From Adiantum capillus-veneris (Eukaryota; Streptophyta; Polypodiopsida; Polypodiales; Pteridaceae), in the NCBI GenBank assembly GCA_014529385.2, contig CM043960.1, positions 73,631,410 through 73,695,409 on the forward strand: a DNA stretch of 64,000 bases, written 5' to 3'. The translations under genes and the position numbers were made by a program. Of this stretch, positions 1 to 12,894 are shown in pieces. The number at the start of each line of letters is the position of its first letter. Positions within the stretch are counted from its first letter, which is position 1. The notes beneath the pieces were generated by a model that worked only from the letters and a program-made list of their open reading frames with translations, ran no database searches and was not told the origin of the DNA.

Positions 1-176
1 CTCTTGCGTCCTAGTTCGCATACCATAACTAGGTGGTGTCCCTATCTTGTTTGTGTTTGGCTGTGGGTTTGTTGTTGCGATGTGCTTGTGGTTGCCCCAG
101 CCGCAATTGAGCAGCACGGGAGCCTTGAGGGGTGTTTAGAGGTCGCCTCTCTTGTTGCCCGCCCCGGACCGCCTCA
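1..176 (+). repeat. 3' end of the 5' LTR of gypsy A
   Basis: These 176 bp align without gaps to 8612-8787, the end of the 3' LTR, with one mismatch. Both end in GCCTCA. The rest of this LTR lies left of the window. The right-hand element D carries a diverged version ending at 62366. Confidence 0.92.
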
Positions 177-732
177 ATTTTCGTGCCCCCACGGAGGAAA
201 GGCTTGTGTATGTTTTGTGTAGGCTCAACCTTTAGCATAATCAAGTAGCTTGCATGAATCACGAGAATTTGTATGATCCCTTCATTCCCATTGCAAGGCA
301 AAAGGTACACATAATTGTTAGTACTAAGTTACAATTTCAACGTGTAATTCGTAGAATTTTAGGTCCTCTTAGGTTGGCAGAGATAAACGCATCAGTAAAT
401 CCTTTTATTTTGCCTCTCATTAGGTACGACCTTAGTTTGGACGTCTATATTTTTGTTTTGTTTTAAGCATAAGGTCATGCATAGACAATGGATAATGGCC
501 CAAGAATAGAGGTTTTCCCCTTTCATTTCACTCCACACATTAGAATAAACATTGCAATTAGTAGAAAAATCCATTTTCAACAACGTATGGTGTTCATGTT
601 TGGTGCCCAAAGAGTAGGAGAAATTCTCGCGTCACCAAACCCTGTCATCCTACCTCTCATTGATTATCATAGGTCATTTGATGTGAATATTTTTATTTTG
701 TTGTAGAATAGATTGCAATTTAGAGAATATTA
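177..732 (+). other. Leader of gypsy A with primer-binding region and duplicated small ORFs
   Basis: Just after the LTR end, GTGCCCCCAC (183-192) aligns with TGGTGCCCCCACT in element D (62371-62383), the likely primer-binding site. Copy A has C where a CCA-ended tRNA primer would need G. Two small ORFs follow at 254-466 (70 codons) and 488-706 (72 codons). They look like a diverged tandem duplication: both contain a K-I/L-x-F-Q segment, a later P-x-I-L-P-L-I segment and an end of the form S-L/F-D-V-x-I-F. Each ends in a pyrimidine-rich run plus AG, resembling a plant 3' splice site. The matching leader of D has the same unit. The function is unknown and translation is unproven. Confidence 0.6.
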
Positions 733-2418
733 TTGTGTAGATCTTTTAAAGAAAGAAAAAACAAAACGCGTCACTTTGAAATCAATTCAATGGAGAATCA
801 ACGCCAAATGTCTGGATATCCTCTTTTCTTTGGAGAGCCTGGAGAGGATGCAGAATTATTTTTGGCAAATTTCAAGATGTCTTGTCGTATCAAGAGGATA
901 GTAACTGATCAAGAACGTGTAGAAATGTTTGAGGTAGTCCTTAGGAAAGATGCTAGCACTTGGTTTGACTCTTTGCCTGAGGAAGTTAAAGAGAATTACA
1001 TGGAAGTTGTCAATCATTTCAAGAGATACTTCTTTGATCCCCAAAACACTCAAAAGCTATGGCAAGACATTGTTTCTCATAAGCAAAAAGACTTAGATGA
1101 CTACTACCTGTACAAGCAAGAGTTCCTACGTCTTTGGGCTCTATGGATACGAAATGTTGCTAACCCTGGTGATGGTGCAGAATTTCTAAAGAAGGAGAGG
1201 TTCATAGCCGGACTCTTTCCTGACCTTAAGGTAAAAGTTGAGGCGGGTGCACCTGCTACCTTTGATGCAGCTGAAACTAGGGCTGCTGAGAAATATAGGA
1301 AACTGAAGTGCTTAAGGGGGGAGGTTCCAATAGAAGGTCTTAGACCCAAAGGTAAGTCACAAGCATCAACATCTAAGGAGCTTCCTAAGGTAACGGTTGA
1401 AGTGATTGAGAAGTTAAATGAATCCTTAAGCAGCCTGTCAATTCACCTTGCACAAGCCGTAGGTCCAAAGGGACAAGCAAAGAAGTCTGAAGAGCGAGAC
1501 CCACGACCTAGGAGAGTCTTGCAATGTTGGAATTGCGGAGAGTCTGGACATGGGATGTATAATTGTCCTTGGCCCCGTGGAGAGCCAGGGAGACCTAACT
1601 TGAATTACCCAGTGATGAATGCAGGAGAAGGAGCTGGTCAACAACCAAGGCTTCTACAAAGGCCAAATGGACCAAGACCACCTCCACAAGGGGTAGAAGG
1701 AGTTCCACCTTTGCCGGATCCAAATGTGCATGTGGTAGAGGTGACAAATTCAAATGAGGTTGACATGGAAGCCAATGGCATTAAGCGTGGCCGACGAAAA
1801 GGTAAAGAGAAAGAAGGAGTCACATCACAGAGTGACCATGGACAAGGCAAGAAGGCAAAGGAAACCAAGGAAACCAAGAGGACTCGACGTCGTATCAACC
1901 TCCAAGACTTCCCTCTTGGACATGGTATGGCTCCGTACAACTTGTTGGAAGACTTGAGAGGTAAGGGTCCTGATATTTCATGGCCTCAATTTCTTGCATT
2001 ATGTCCACAAGTTAGGAGGGATTTAACAAGGGCAGTTAGCACTAGGAGAAAGGTAAAAGAGAGTGTGCATGTTGTAAAAATTGCACAAGCTAAAATGAAT
2101 GAGGACATTACACCGGTGCTAGACTGTTACATCAAAGGGAGATTGGTTAGGAAAGGTCTAGTGGATTGGGGTGCACAAATTTGCATCATGACAGAGGGAC
2201 TCATGCAAAGACTAGGCATGCACATCCATGAGACACCTGAAATCAAAGTGAAAATGCCAAACAATAGCAAGGCTAGGTGTGTAGGCATTTGTAAAAATGT
2301 CTTTGTAGAGGCCTTTGGCATTAAGAAAGCAGTGGATTTTTATGTTATGTCGACCAAGGGAAGTGGTTATCCATTTATCCTAGGAAGACCATGGCTAATG
2401 AAAATGCGAGCTTTGTAG
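733..2418 (+). pseudogene. Gag and aspartic protease part of gypsy A polyprotein, ended by an amber codon
   Basis: The frame opens at 733, and a second Met at 790 could equally be the start. The N-terminal ~200 residues look like the retrotransposon gag capsid region. A lysine/proline-rich linker follows, then a CCHC zinc knuckle with its first Cys at 1525 (residue 265; CX2CX4HX4C), which binds genomic RNA in the particle. After a basic linker comes the protease: its active-site Asp is codon 2164-2166 (residue 478) in the context D-W-G-A, where the family has D-S/T-G-A. An I-L-G-R-P-W motif lies near the end. TAG at 2416-2418 stops the frame, but the same frame continues into RT, so this is one polyprotein broken by a point mutation, not a natural gene end. 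Confidence 0.88.
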
Positions 2419-3741
2419 GATTGGGAGAGTGGGAAATTAATTTGCAGGAATGACAATCATAAGAAGGTTGTCTTTGACATGAAGGAGCAACGCCAAGAGG
2501 AGCTCCATGAAGAATCATCTCAAAGTGAGACGGAAGAAGGTTGGACCGATAGCACTTCAGAAGAAGAAAGTAGCGGCAGCATTACTGAAGAGGAGTCTTC
2601 TATCGAGGTCATGGGGGTAAGGTTTAAGCCAAGCAACCAAGAGACCTCTTGTCAAGGCTTGGAGGAGGTAGGTCCTCAAGAGAACGAAGGTGTTCAAGAT
2701 GAAGGGATGCTGGAAGGTATGTTGTCTACAACACTTACAAAGGATGAAAGAGAGGAGTTCAAATGTGTGCTAAGGAAATTTTCGAGGCTTTTTGCTAAAG
2801 ACTACACCGATGTGCGTGGAGTAGATGTTGTTCAACACAAGATTGAGTTGAAGCCAGAGGCCACACCTAAGGCTCAAAAGCTACGAAGGCTAGGAGTCAT
2901 TAAGGAGCAGGCTCTACTCAAGGAGGTAAGAAAGCTTCTAGCAGCAGGTTTCATTTATCCAGTGGAGAATTCAGAGTGGGTCTCTCCCGTTGTTGTCACT
3001 CCTAAGAAAAACGGCAAGTGGAGGGTGTGTGTGGACTATCGTACACTCAATGAGGCAACAAAAAGAGATCACTTTCCCCTCCCATTCCAGGATGAGATAC
3101 TAAATGAGGTAGCTGGTCATGAGAAGTACACTGTGTGCGATGGCTACTCGGGTTACTTTCAAATAGGTATCGCATTGGAGGATCAATTGAAAACAACCTT
3201 TATCACTCCTTGGGGTTGTTATGCTTTTAGAGTCATGCCATTTGGCCTGACAAATGCTCCTGCAACTTTCCAACGCTTCATGAACATGGTGTTTCAAGCA
3301 TTCTTTGGAAAGTCCATTAGGGTTTTTATTGATGATTTTTGCATTTATAGCTCAAAATCATTGCATCTACAAAGGGTAGAAGAAGGTTTAAAGAAGCTCT
3401 ATGACATGGGAGGTCAACTCAACCCCGACAAGTGTCACATAGCTGAGGATGAAGTGATCTTGCTTGGTCACAAGGTTTCCTATAAAGGCATTGAGGTGGA
3501 TCCTTCAAAGGCAAAGGCTCTTATTGAGCTCCCATCACCGAAGAGTCTTAAGGAGGTTATCTCTTTCATTCAGAAGGTGAAGTATATGTCACGCTTCATT
3601 CACTTAGCCTCGGAGTTGCTTCATCCTTTGCAAAAGTTGACACAACAAGTAGAATTTGCATGGTCTGATGAGCTTGAAGAGTATTTTTGTAACATTAAAG
3701 TCATTTTGTCAGAGCTACCAACACTCATGCCTCCTTGTTAG
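2419..3741 (+). pseudogene. Reverse transcriptase part of gypsy A polyprotein, flanked by ambers
   Basis: This is in frame with gag-protease. The first Met after the stop is at 2479. An acidic Ser/Glu-rich linker precedes RT. RT motifs are visible in order: P-K-K-N-G-K-W-R near 3003, V-D-Y-R-x-L-N near 3034, the P-F-G-L-T-N-A-P block near 3238, and the catalytic F-I-D-D box at 3325-3336. The thumb/connection follows. The frame ends at TAG 3739-3741. At the matching place in sister fragment B the codon is TGG (Trp, about 8970), so this stop is a G-to-A mutation and not a conserved readthrough signal. Confidence 0.9.
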
Positions 3742-6069
3742 GAGTACACATTCTTTGTTAGCTCTAGTGTTGGAAGGGAAACAATTGGTGCTGTGTTGCT
3801 ACAACAAGATCCCCACAGTACAAGGATGCGACCCATCTACTTTGCTAGTAGGGTCATGAATGCTTTGGAGAGAGACTACACAGAAGCAGAACTCATGATG
3901 CTTTCTCTCATGTTTGCGGTGAGAAAGTTTAGATCCTACCTACTACCAAAACCTTGTATAATTCTCACTGCAGAAAATTTGTTCCCTTGGGTGTCATCTC
4001 AAATGAATCTTAGTACTAGGATCTCAAAGTGGATTATGGAGTTGCAAGAGTTCCAATACTCTTTCAAGGTAGAAGATAGTGTGCGTGCACAATTGGCAGG
4101 GATTCTCACTTATAGGGTACATGAGAAGGAAATTAAGGTGCCTCAAGTAAAGACCCTACCATTGCCACCACCAAAAAGTATTCCCAATGCTTTTACCTTG
4201 TTCTTTGATGGAGCTTTTCGACGAGCCACAGGAAAAGCAGGGGGAGGGCTAGTGTTGCTCAACCCAAGTGGAGAGGTGGTCATGAAAGAGAAGTTCAATC
4301 TACCAAGTTCAGCTAGCAACAATGAAGCAGAATATGACACTCTACTTCATGGTTTGAAGATGTGCATTGGCCAAGGGATACAACGCCTCATGGTAAAGGG
4401 AGATGCACTTCTCATTGTTAAACAAATTTTAGGCATTTGGGCATGCAAGAATGAGAGCTTACAGACAAAAGTTCATGCCATTCGTAGATTGTTTAATCAA
4501 TTTGAAGAAGTGCAACTATATCATATTCCGAGGAAACAAAATGAAGATGCCGATTTACTTGCACAACAAGCAGTTACATGTGTTGAGAGAGAAGTGCAGG
4601 TCATCATGGTGGCAGCAGCTGTCAAGCAACCAAGATACCAGGGATTGGAGTCATTGGCTCCCATTATCGGCTACATTTTGGAGGGTGAGTTTCCACCAGA
4701 CTTCACAAAAGCTCAGAAGAGGAGACTCATGAAGAAGGCAAGCGTATATCTCTTCCTAGAAGGCTCCCTCTATCAAAGAGGGAAGGATCAAGTGTGCAGA
4801 CGAGTACCAACTATCGAGGAAATTCCAGCCATTCTAAAAGGTTTGCATGAAGAGGCATGTGGTGGTCATTTTTCCCAAGAATCAACTGTGAAGAAGATTT
4901 TGCTTGCGGGGTATGTTTGGCCAAGCTTGCATGTGGATGTTCAACATTGGTGTAAAAGCTGTCACAATTGTCAGATAAATGGAAATAGAAGGTTGGTGCA
5001 TGGCCCGAGGCAAATAGTGCTTGCAAATGGACCCTTTGAAAAGTGGGGCATTGATGCTATGGGTCCTCTGCCTAGGACAAAAAATGGTAAACTCTACATT
5101 CTAGTGGCTGTAGACTATATGACTAGGTGGGTGGAAGCTCAAAGTGTGGCAAGAGTGAATGAGAGGACAGTTAGCAAGTTTGTGTACACTCACATTTGTT
5201 GCAGATTTGGCACACCTTTGGAGATTGTTTTTGATAATGGTCCAGGGTTTAGGAAGGGCTTGCTCACAGAAGTTTGTGAAGAGCTTCACATTCTACATCG
5301 TCATAGCACACCATACTACCCACAGTCAAATGGTTTGGTGGAGAAGGCTAATGGTGTCATTGCAGGAATCATTAGAAAGATGGTGCAAAAAAAGACAAAA
5401 TTATGGGATGACTTCTTGGATGGTGCCTTGTGGGCATATCGAACCACATATAGGGAAGCCACGGAGTTCACACCATTTCACTTGGTCTATGGTCAAGAGG
5501 CTTTGCAGCCTATCGAGCTCAACATTCCAACAATGCGACTTCATGGCAAAGGAGCACAAGATGATCAAGAGGTATGGATGGATCGACTTCTTACGTTAGT
5601 GGAGCTTGAGTGGAAAAGAGAAGCAGCATACGAGTGCTACAAGAGGAAAGCCACACAAGCGAAAGAAACGCACGACAAGAAACTGAAGGACAAAGGCATC
5701 AAGGAAGGAGAGCTTGTGCTAAGGTATGACAATCGACTTGACAATCGTTTTGATGCCAAGTTTGAAACTAGATGGCAAGGCCCATACATAGTCAAGAAGG
5801 CTTTCAATTCTAGTTACTATCAGCTTATGGACTTGAATGGTAAAGAGCACTCCAGGAAGGTAAACGGGTATCGCTTGAAGCCCTATTTGAGTCGCCTTCT
5901 ACCAAAGGATCTACCAAAGATCTGTCCAAAGGCCGCTCTCTCATGTAAGTATTGTTACATGAAGCATGAGTGTAACTCCAGCCAAAATTCTGAGGGGCCA
6001 AACAATGAAGATCTCGTCAAGGACTCTAAAGGACTCTCTTTGGAAAAGATGCTCTATGATGGTACATGA
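3742..6069 (+). pseudogene. RNase H, archaeal-type RNase H and integrase of gypsy A polyprotein
   Basis: The frame continues after the second amber. First is the gypsy RNase H, in which L-T-Y-R replaces the usual A-D-x-L-S/T-R end and which looks degenerate. A second RNase H follows from about 4195, with F-F-D-G-A at 4201, N-N-E-A-E-Y near 4318 and a P-R-K-Q-N-E-D-A-D end near 4530; this is the archaeal-type domain of Tat elements. Integrase has the HHCC finger (about 4846-4975), the catalytic Asp in G-I-D-A-M-G (near 5050), D-N-G-P-G-F near 5233, the catalytic Glu in L-V-E-K-A-N near 5335, and a C-terminal W-Q-G-P-Y block near 5775. The frame ends at TGA 6067-6069, 28 bp before the LTR. Confidence 0.9.
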
Positions 6070-6081
6070 ATATACCATCAT

Positions 6082-6097
6082 CCTGGGGGAGGGCTAA
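6082..6097 (+). other. Polypurine tract of gypsy A
   Basis: GGGGGAGGG at 6085-6093 lies just upstream of the 3' LTR start TGATAGCC at 6098. This is the expected site and composition for the plus-strand primer. Confidence 0.8.
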
Positions 6098-7727
6098 TGA
6101 TAGCCGTTTTTCGGCTCTCCATAATTGCTATACTAAGTTACTCCACCCTACCAAAATCACCCAAACACTATGGCTATCCCTACCATTTCACTGTATATAG
6201 GCGTGCGTGAGTCACGGGACTTTTCCCATATCTTCTTAAAAACCCTCAGCTAGCTAGTCACTGGGCTAGGTGAGCCAAAAAAAATAAAAAAAATAAAAAA
6301 ATAAAAGTATATTATGGCCTCTTTGTGTGTAAATATTTCATTGTATATATGGCCTAAATATAGGGATTTTTTATAATTATTTTGGTATTTTATTTAAATA
6401 TTTCTACTTAGGTGTGTGTTTTATTAAACCTATGTACACCTTCTTTCATCCTCTTACACCATAATTATTTTATTTTTCTATTTTTTTTGCCAATATGTAC
6501 ATACTCTAACCTCATATTTTTCCCTTATACAAATCACTCCCACATTTTCACCCTCACCCTCGTGAAAACAAAAAATTGATTTCTACTCATTGGTCAAGTT
6601 TATTATATTATTTACTTGCATACCTTTTCCTCTTTCACCCAAAATAATTCAAAGAGGGACCATATCATATGATTCCAATATCTTTCCATATCCATAACTC
6701 CTCCATATTTTTATTATTATTTTAACTCATTATTCTAACACCATGTGCTCATTGAGCTAAAGTCCATGAATACTCCATACACTAGTCCCACCATGTATAT
6801 ATTTCTTTATTCACCAATAATCCTCCTCCATGCATGTGTCAAGGGCAACTTGGATGCTTTGTATTATGATATGACAAAGGAGGGGCTCACTCTTGGATGC
6901 ATTGTACAAATTCAACAAAGGAGGGGTCCACTAAAAGACTTTTGCAAGCATAAAAACAGGCTTTTTGGTGAGAATTTTGGCACCTATCTCCACTCCGAAT
7001 TTGGAGCAGTGGTCAAAAGAGAAAATGTAGCCCACGCTTTGAATAATCACCTCAAAGTTTTTCATGATTTTTGGAGCTACCAGCGGTGAGCTATGATTTT
7101 TTTAGTGGACCCCAATCTGCCCACTTTTTTCACAAGTAGCCCATAGTCTTCTCTCACCTCTTTCCACACTTCTACACACACACACACATTTCTCTCAATC
7201 CCTCACTCAAACCTGCACCTTCAGTGGTTTCTCTCACCTTCTTCACCATTAACCTCCCCACTTACTCCCATAGCTCTCATATGAGCTCTCCATGTACATA
7301 CACCATCTCTATGCCTCTCTCTATTACTTCCAAAGTACAATTCCATCTTACCCCTTATATATATACATAAATTCAGCATGTGTACCATGATTAACCTCTG
7401 CAAATCAAGAGATATCATCAACGGAATTACCATTTTCATCGCGATAATCAACCTTGGCGGCGGTGGCATAAAGAAGGGAAGACGAAGAAGAAGGTCGATA
7501 GTCATTTTGAGAACCTACACAAGTAAGTCCAAAACTTCTTCAAGCTTCACCATCACAAGGATTTTCTCACTTCATTCAACCATCTTACTTCAACCATCCA
7601 CCTCATTCTACCCATTGTAAATGTAACATTAACTTTCTAGTGATTACTAACACTAACCACTAACATACTAACACAAAATAGCATTGACCTAACCATAAAA
7701 GACACCTCACCTCAAGACATGTATAGT

Positions 7728-7730
<3 letters not shown>

Positions 7731-7760
<30 letters not shown>
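7731..7760 (+). repeat. (TC)15 microsatellite in LTR of A
   Basis: Fifteen uninterrupted TC dinucleotides, upstream of the LTR TATA box. In D the matching region is only loosely CT-rich. Confidence 0.95.
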
Positions 7761-7762
<2 letters not shown>

Positions 7763-7941
7763 CTTCCTTAAAACTTACTTTCACCTTATCTACCATCAAT
7801 AATGCTCTCTTTTGAGCCCACACCCATGACTCAAGCAGACAAAGAAGGCCCGCAATGTTTTGATATTCAAAAAAATCATAATCCTGATTTGTTAGCTTGT
7901 AAATTAGGATTTCCAATAATCTTAATATGGGGTCTCCAACC

Positions 7942-7949
7942 TATAAATA
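7942..7949 (+). promoter_or_regulatory. LTR TATA box of gypsy A
   Basis: TATAAATA followed by GG, in an A/C-rich context. The identical box followed by GA sits in the D LTR at 61557-61564 within conserved flanks, so it is the likely core promoter of this family. Transcription would start about 30 bp downstream. Confidence 0.65.
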
Positions 7950-8787
7950 GGCCCCTCTCCTTCTTGTAAAACAACCTCCAACATCTCACATAGCACCCCA
8001 ACACTCTATGCGTGAGGAGAGACTTAGGTGTAGCAACCACTTGTGAGCTTCACTCTTGGTGTGAGAGAAGCCTTCAAGTTACACATTGCAAGTGAGAGAG
8101 CGTGAGTTCCACAAATCTCAAAACCACTATTGTACATGCTCCTTCATCATCAATAAATTGAGGTTTGGTGCATCAAAGGCGTGATTCGACGTTCAAATCT
8201 TCGTCCTTCCATTTGTGCAATACGGTTTGGTGAATTCAAGGTGACTTGTGTATTTTGAGTTTTATCGGTTGATCTTGATTTTAGAAAGTGTTTTAGTGTG
8301 TTTTTCATTGCCAGTTTTGTGTCCATTGTAAGAGGGTATTGTGGTGAGAGGTCTCCCACACCCTAAGACAGTGTGTGTGTGTTTTGGCAATGATTAGCAA
8401 TCACTAAGCATTGAGTGATTTTTGTACAAGTTCTACGATAGCATCATAACGAACCATCTCCATTTGCAAGTCACAAATAAGGTATTACGCAAGATCCTTT
8501 CCTCTCTCTCTTCCCTTTGCTCTAGCTCTCTCTGGTCCATTTTATGTGTGTCTTGGTGTGAGGTTGCTTGTGTGTGTTGTGTGGTGCATCTTCTTGGTTG
8601 TGCCAAAATCTCTCTTGCGTCCTAGTTCGCATACCATAACTAGGTGGTGCCCCTATCTTGTTTGTGTTTGGCTGTGGGTTTGTTGTTGCGATGTGCTTGT
8701 GGTTGCCCCAGCCGCAATTGAGCAGCACGGGAGCCTTGAGGGGTGTTTAGAGGTCGCCTCTCTTGTTGCCCGCCCCGGACCGCCTCA

Positions 8788-9726
8788 CTACCATCACCAA
8801 AGAGTCTTAAAGAGGTCATCTCATTCATTCAAAAGGTGAAGTATATGTCACGCTTCATTCACTTAGCCTCGGAGTTACTTAACCCTTTGCATGGTCTGAT
8901 GATCTTGAAGAGTATTTTTGTAATATTAAAGTCATTTTGTCAGAGCTACCAACACTCATGCCTCCTTGTTGGGAGTACACATTCTTTGTTAGCTCTAGTT
9001 TTGGAAAAAAAATGATTGGTGCAGTTTTATTACAACAAGATCCCCACAGTACCAAGATGCGACCCATCTACTTTGCTAGTAGGGTCATGAATGCTTTAGA
9101 GACAGGCTACACGGAGTCAGAACTCATGATGTTTTCTCTCATGTTTGCAGTGAGAAAGTTTAGATCCTACTTGCTACCAAAACCTTTTGTAATTCTCACT
9201 GCAGAAAATTTGTTCCCTTGGGTGTCATCTCAAATGAATCTCAGTACTAGGATCTCAAAGTGGATTATGGAGATGCAAGAGTTTCAATACTCTTTCAAGG
9301 TAGAAGATAGTGTGTGTGCACAATTGGCAGGGATCCTTACTTATAGAGTACATGAGAAGGAGATAAAGGTGCCTGAAGTAAATACCCTACCATTGCCACC
9401 ACCTAAAAGTATTCCTAATGCTTTTACCTTGTTCTTTGATGGAGCTTTTCAACGAGCCACAGGAAAAGCAAGGGGAGGGCTAGTGTTGCTCAACCCAAGT
9501 GGGGAGGTGGTCATGAAAGAGAAGGTCAACCTACCAGGTTCAACTAGCAACAATGAAGCAGAATACGACACACTACTTCATGGTTTAAAGATATGCATTG
9601 GCCAAGGTATACAAACGTCTCATGGTAAAAGGAAATGCACTTCTCATTGTGAAGAAAATTTTAGGAATTTGGACATGCAAGAATGAAAGCCTAAGGACAA
9701 AAGTTCATGCCATTCGTAGATTGTTT
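8788..9726 (+). pseudogene. Gypsy fragment B: end of RT to second RNase H
   Basis: This aligns with 3525-4490 of element A. It begins abruptly at the end of the A LTR and stops abruptly at the LARD fragment. Compared with A it has a 28-bp deletion after 8888 between two TTTGCA repeats and an extra base near 9615. Both shift the frame, leaving a clean open stretch only from about 8937 to 9620. It keeps Trp where A has the second amber. The N-N-E-A-E-Y motif of the second RNase H is visible near 9550. This is the right flank of the element into which A inserted; the left part should lie left of the window. Confidence 0.85.
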
Positions 9727-11692
9727 CTCTTCCTCGGTAAGAAGATTTCCCCTGGTTATCTTTGGAGCCATGTCGGCAGCCTTATAAAAAGACTTAATCC
9801 ATTAGAAGTTTAATTGAATAATATTTTTTTTTCCTTGTTTACCCAAAATAAGGATTTTTGGAGTAAGTAGGTATCTTTAATAGTCAATTTGATGAGATAT
9901 TCCTCCTGTAACTTATTTATGCTATAAGTAATTTTCCATAGTTACATTTAATTTGGGAAGTCCTTTAACTAGGTTTCTCCTTAGTCTATCTTACATTTTA
10001 ACCTTAGTATATTATAAATTTCTATTCGCTAATGGGTTACTCTCCCTAAATTCTAATTGAATATGTTCTATCTTTAGTAATTTTCATAAATTTGATTAAT
10101 AATCTTTTCCTCCTATACTTATGGTTTAAATTAGGTAAAATTTTACTGATAGTAATTTATTATACCATCCATTTATGCTGAGGTAATTTTTCCACCCTTC
10201 AATAGTGATTTTAGACCTCACGTATTTATTTGGTAATTAGATAAACTCGTTTACTGATTTTCCTTGTCTATTTTATACGCAAAATCGGTTACTTTTATTG
10301 AAGATAAATACCTAAACTATTTATCTAAGGTTGAGGTATTTATCATGGATTTACCAAGGTACGTTCTACCTTTGATATTTATATCAAAGGATTTTGGATT
10401 AATTTACTATATTCCCCCTTTTATTTTCCCCTAAAAATAATTCAATTTTACTGGGATAATTAGGTAAACTAATTATCTAAGCTTCATATAATTATCATGG
10501 GTTCCCTAAGGTATATTAACCTCTAATAAATAACTCAAGTCATTTTGAATCTATTTGCTAATTTCTCCTATTTAATGTGTCCTAAAAATAGAGTATTTCT
10601 GCTAAAGTAATTAGGTAAATTAATTATCTGAGCTTCTCCTAATTATCAGAGGTTCCCTAACACATAATTAACCACTCATAAATAACTCAAAGTATTTGGG
10701 ATCAATTTGATTATTTTTCCCTTTAATTTTCTCTTTAAAAACAGTGTAATTCTGCGTGATTAGTTAGAAAAATTACTCAGAAAATTATAGAATAATTTTC
10801 CTAGCTTAATGACTATCTAATGTAGCTCTGATAATTACCTCAACTTAACCTCTAAGCTCAATTAATATATTTCCCATTAATTCATGGTTAATTTGGCTAA
10901 TTTCAACCCTAATATGATAGGATAGTTAATTAGCTTAACATTACCAAGCTTAATTATAACAATCAACAGAGAATAATTAATTAAGAGAGGATTTATGAGT
11001 ATACATAGGTTTAATCTTTGATTTATTAGCAAAATAGATTAATCTAGCCTTGTTAATTAAGAAGGATTAGGCTAATTACCGTTTAGGTTAATCAACTAGA
11101 GATTAATCTCTAGTGATTTATGTGTAGCGTTCTCTCTAGATGAGAGAGAGAGTGTCAACGCTCCGAATGTATCAAATTATGAAGCAAGGGATCCTATTTA
11201 TAGTTTTTTGGCACTCACAAGCTCTCACACGCTGAAAAAGGCAGTTGCTTGTAGTTCAAGCAGTCCCCAGCAAGTCAAAAAACGCCCCCTACTACTAAAT
11301 GAGTCCCTGGAAGGTTAGTGATGACCTTCCCATTACCTGTCAGCTTTTAAAATGTCAATTCTGCTATAATTTGACCTATTTTTGATTAATTGGTAAATAT
11401 CTTGTAAATATCTGGGAGACCCTTAATAAAGTCTATGCTTAAATGATTACTGTAACCCTTCAATTTCTCTCAATAATTTATTTTCCATTGAATCTTCCGG
11501 AAGGACTAGCGGGGTTAGTTTTTGTTCAAATTTAAATTTGAAAATTTCTAGCCCAGGGTTTGCTGTGTTTAAGATTCCAAAAATACCAATATTTGCCATG
11601 GCCGGACAATTCTACATTGCTTTTTCAATAATCATTTCAATTTGATTAAGCTTTATACAACCTTTAAGGTTTCAGAAACTGGAACCCTTACA
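9727..11692 (-). repeat. Inverted, truncated LTR of the LARD family
   Basis: This is the reverse complement of the first ~2.7 kb of the LARD LTR at 28054-30765. The terminal TGTAAGG of the LTR lies at its right end, slightly mutated (CCCTTACA ends at 11692). At its left end is the beginning of the small LTR ORF (about 9727-9762). It is about 750 bp shorter than the matching part of the 28-kb copy because it holds only about two of the ~152-bp tandem units instead of seven. It keeps the TATAAATA box (reverse complement near 11195). No second LTR or internal sequence accompanies it. Confidence 0.85.

Positions 11693-12894
<1,202 letters not shown>

Larger units (their letters stand above)
1..8787 (+). 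mobile_element. Ty3/gypsy LTR retrotransposon A, Tat-like, 5' end off window
   Basis: The order is LTR end (1-176), leader, gag, protease, RT, RNase H, a second (archaeal-type) RNase H, integrase, polypurine tract and complete 3' LTR (6098-8787). The double RNase H is characteristic of the plant Tat clade. The last 176 bp of the two LTRs differ at one position (T at 39, C at 8650), so the insertion is young. Even so, the one long frame from 733 to 6069 has TAG stops at 2416-2418 and 3739-3741, so this copy is probably not autonomous. The 3' LTR ends exactly where pol sequence of a sister element (B) begins, so A inserted into B. Confidence 0.93.
6098..8787 (+). repeat. Complete 3' LTR of gypsy A (2690 bp)
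   Basis: It starts TGATAGCC after the polypurine tract and ends GCCTCA. Its start matches the LTR of element D at 59856 and its end matches 1-176. It contains a TATAAATA promoter box and a CT microsatellite. A 114-codon open frame at 6745-7089 has no recognisable domain, and its counterpart in D is not preserved, so I treat it as chance. Confidence 0.9.

Noticed and set aside
733-6069. Amber codons as programmed readthrough in gypsy A
   Set aside because: The second TAG is TGG in fragment B, so at least that one is a mutation. The first remains untested but looks the same.
6745-7089. 114-codon ORF in the A 3' LTR
   Set aside because: It lies upstream of the LTR TATA box, has no domain, and the matching part of the D LTR does not keep the frame.
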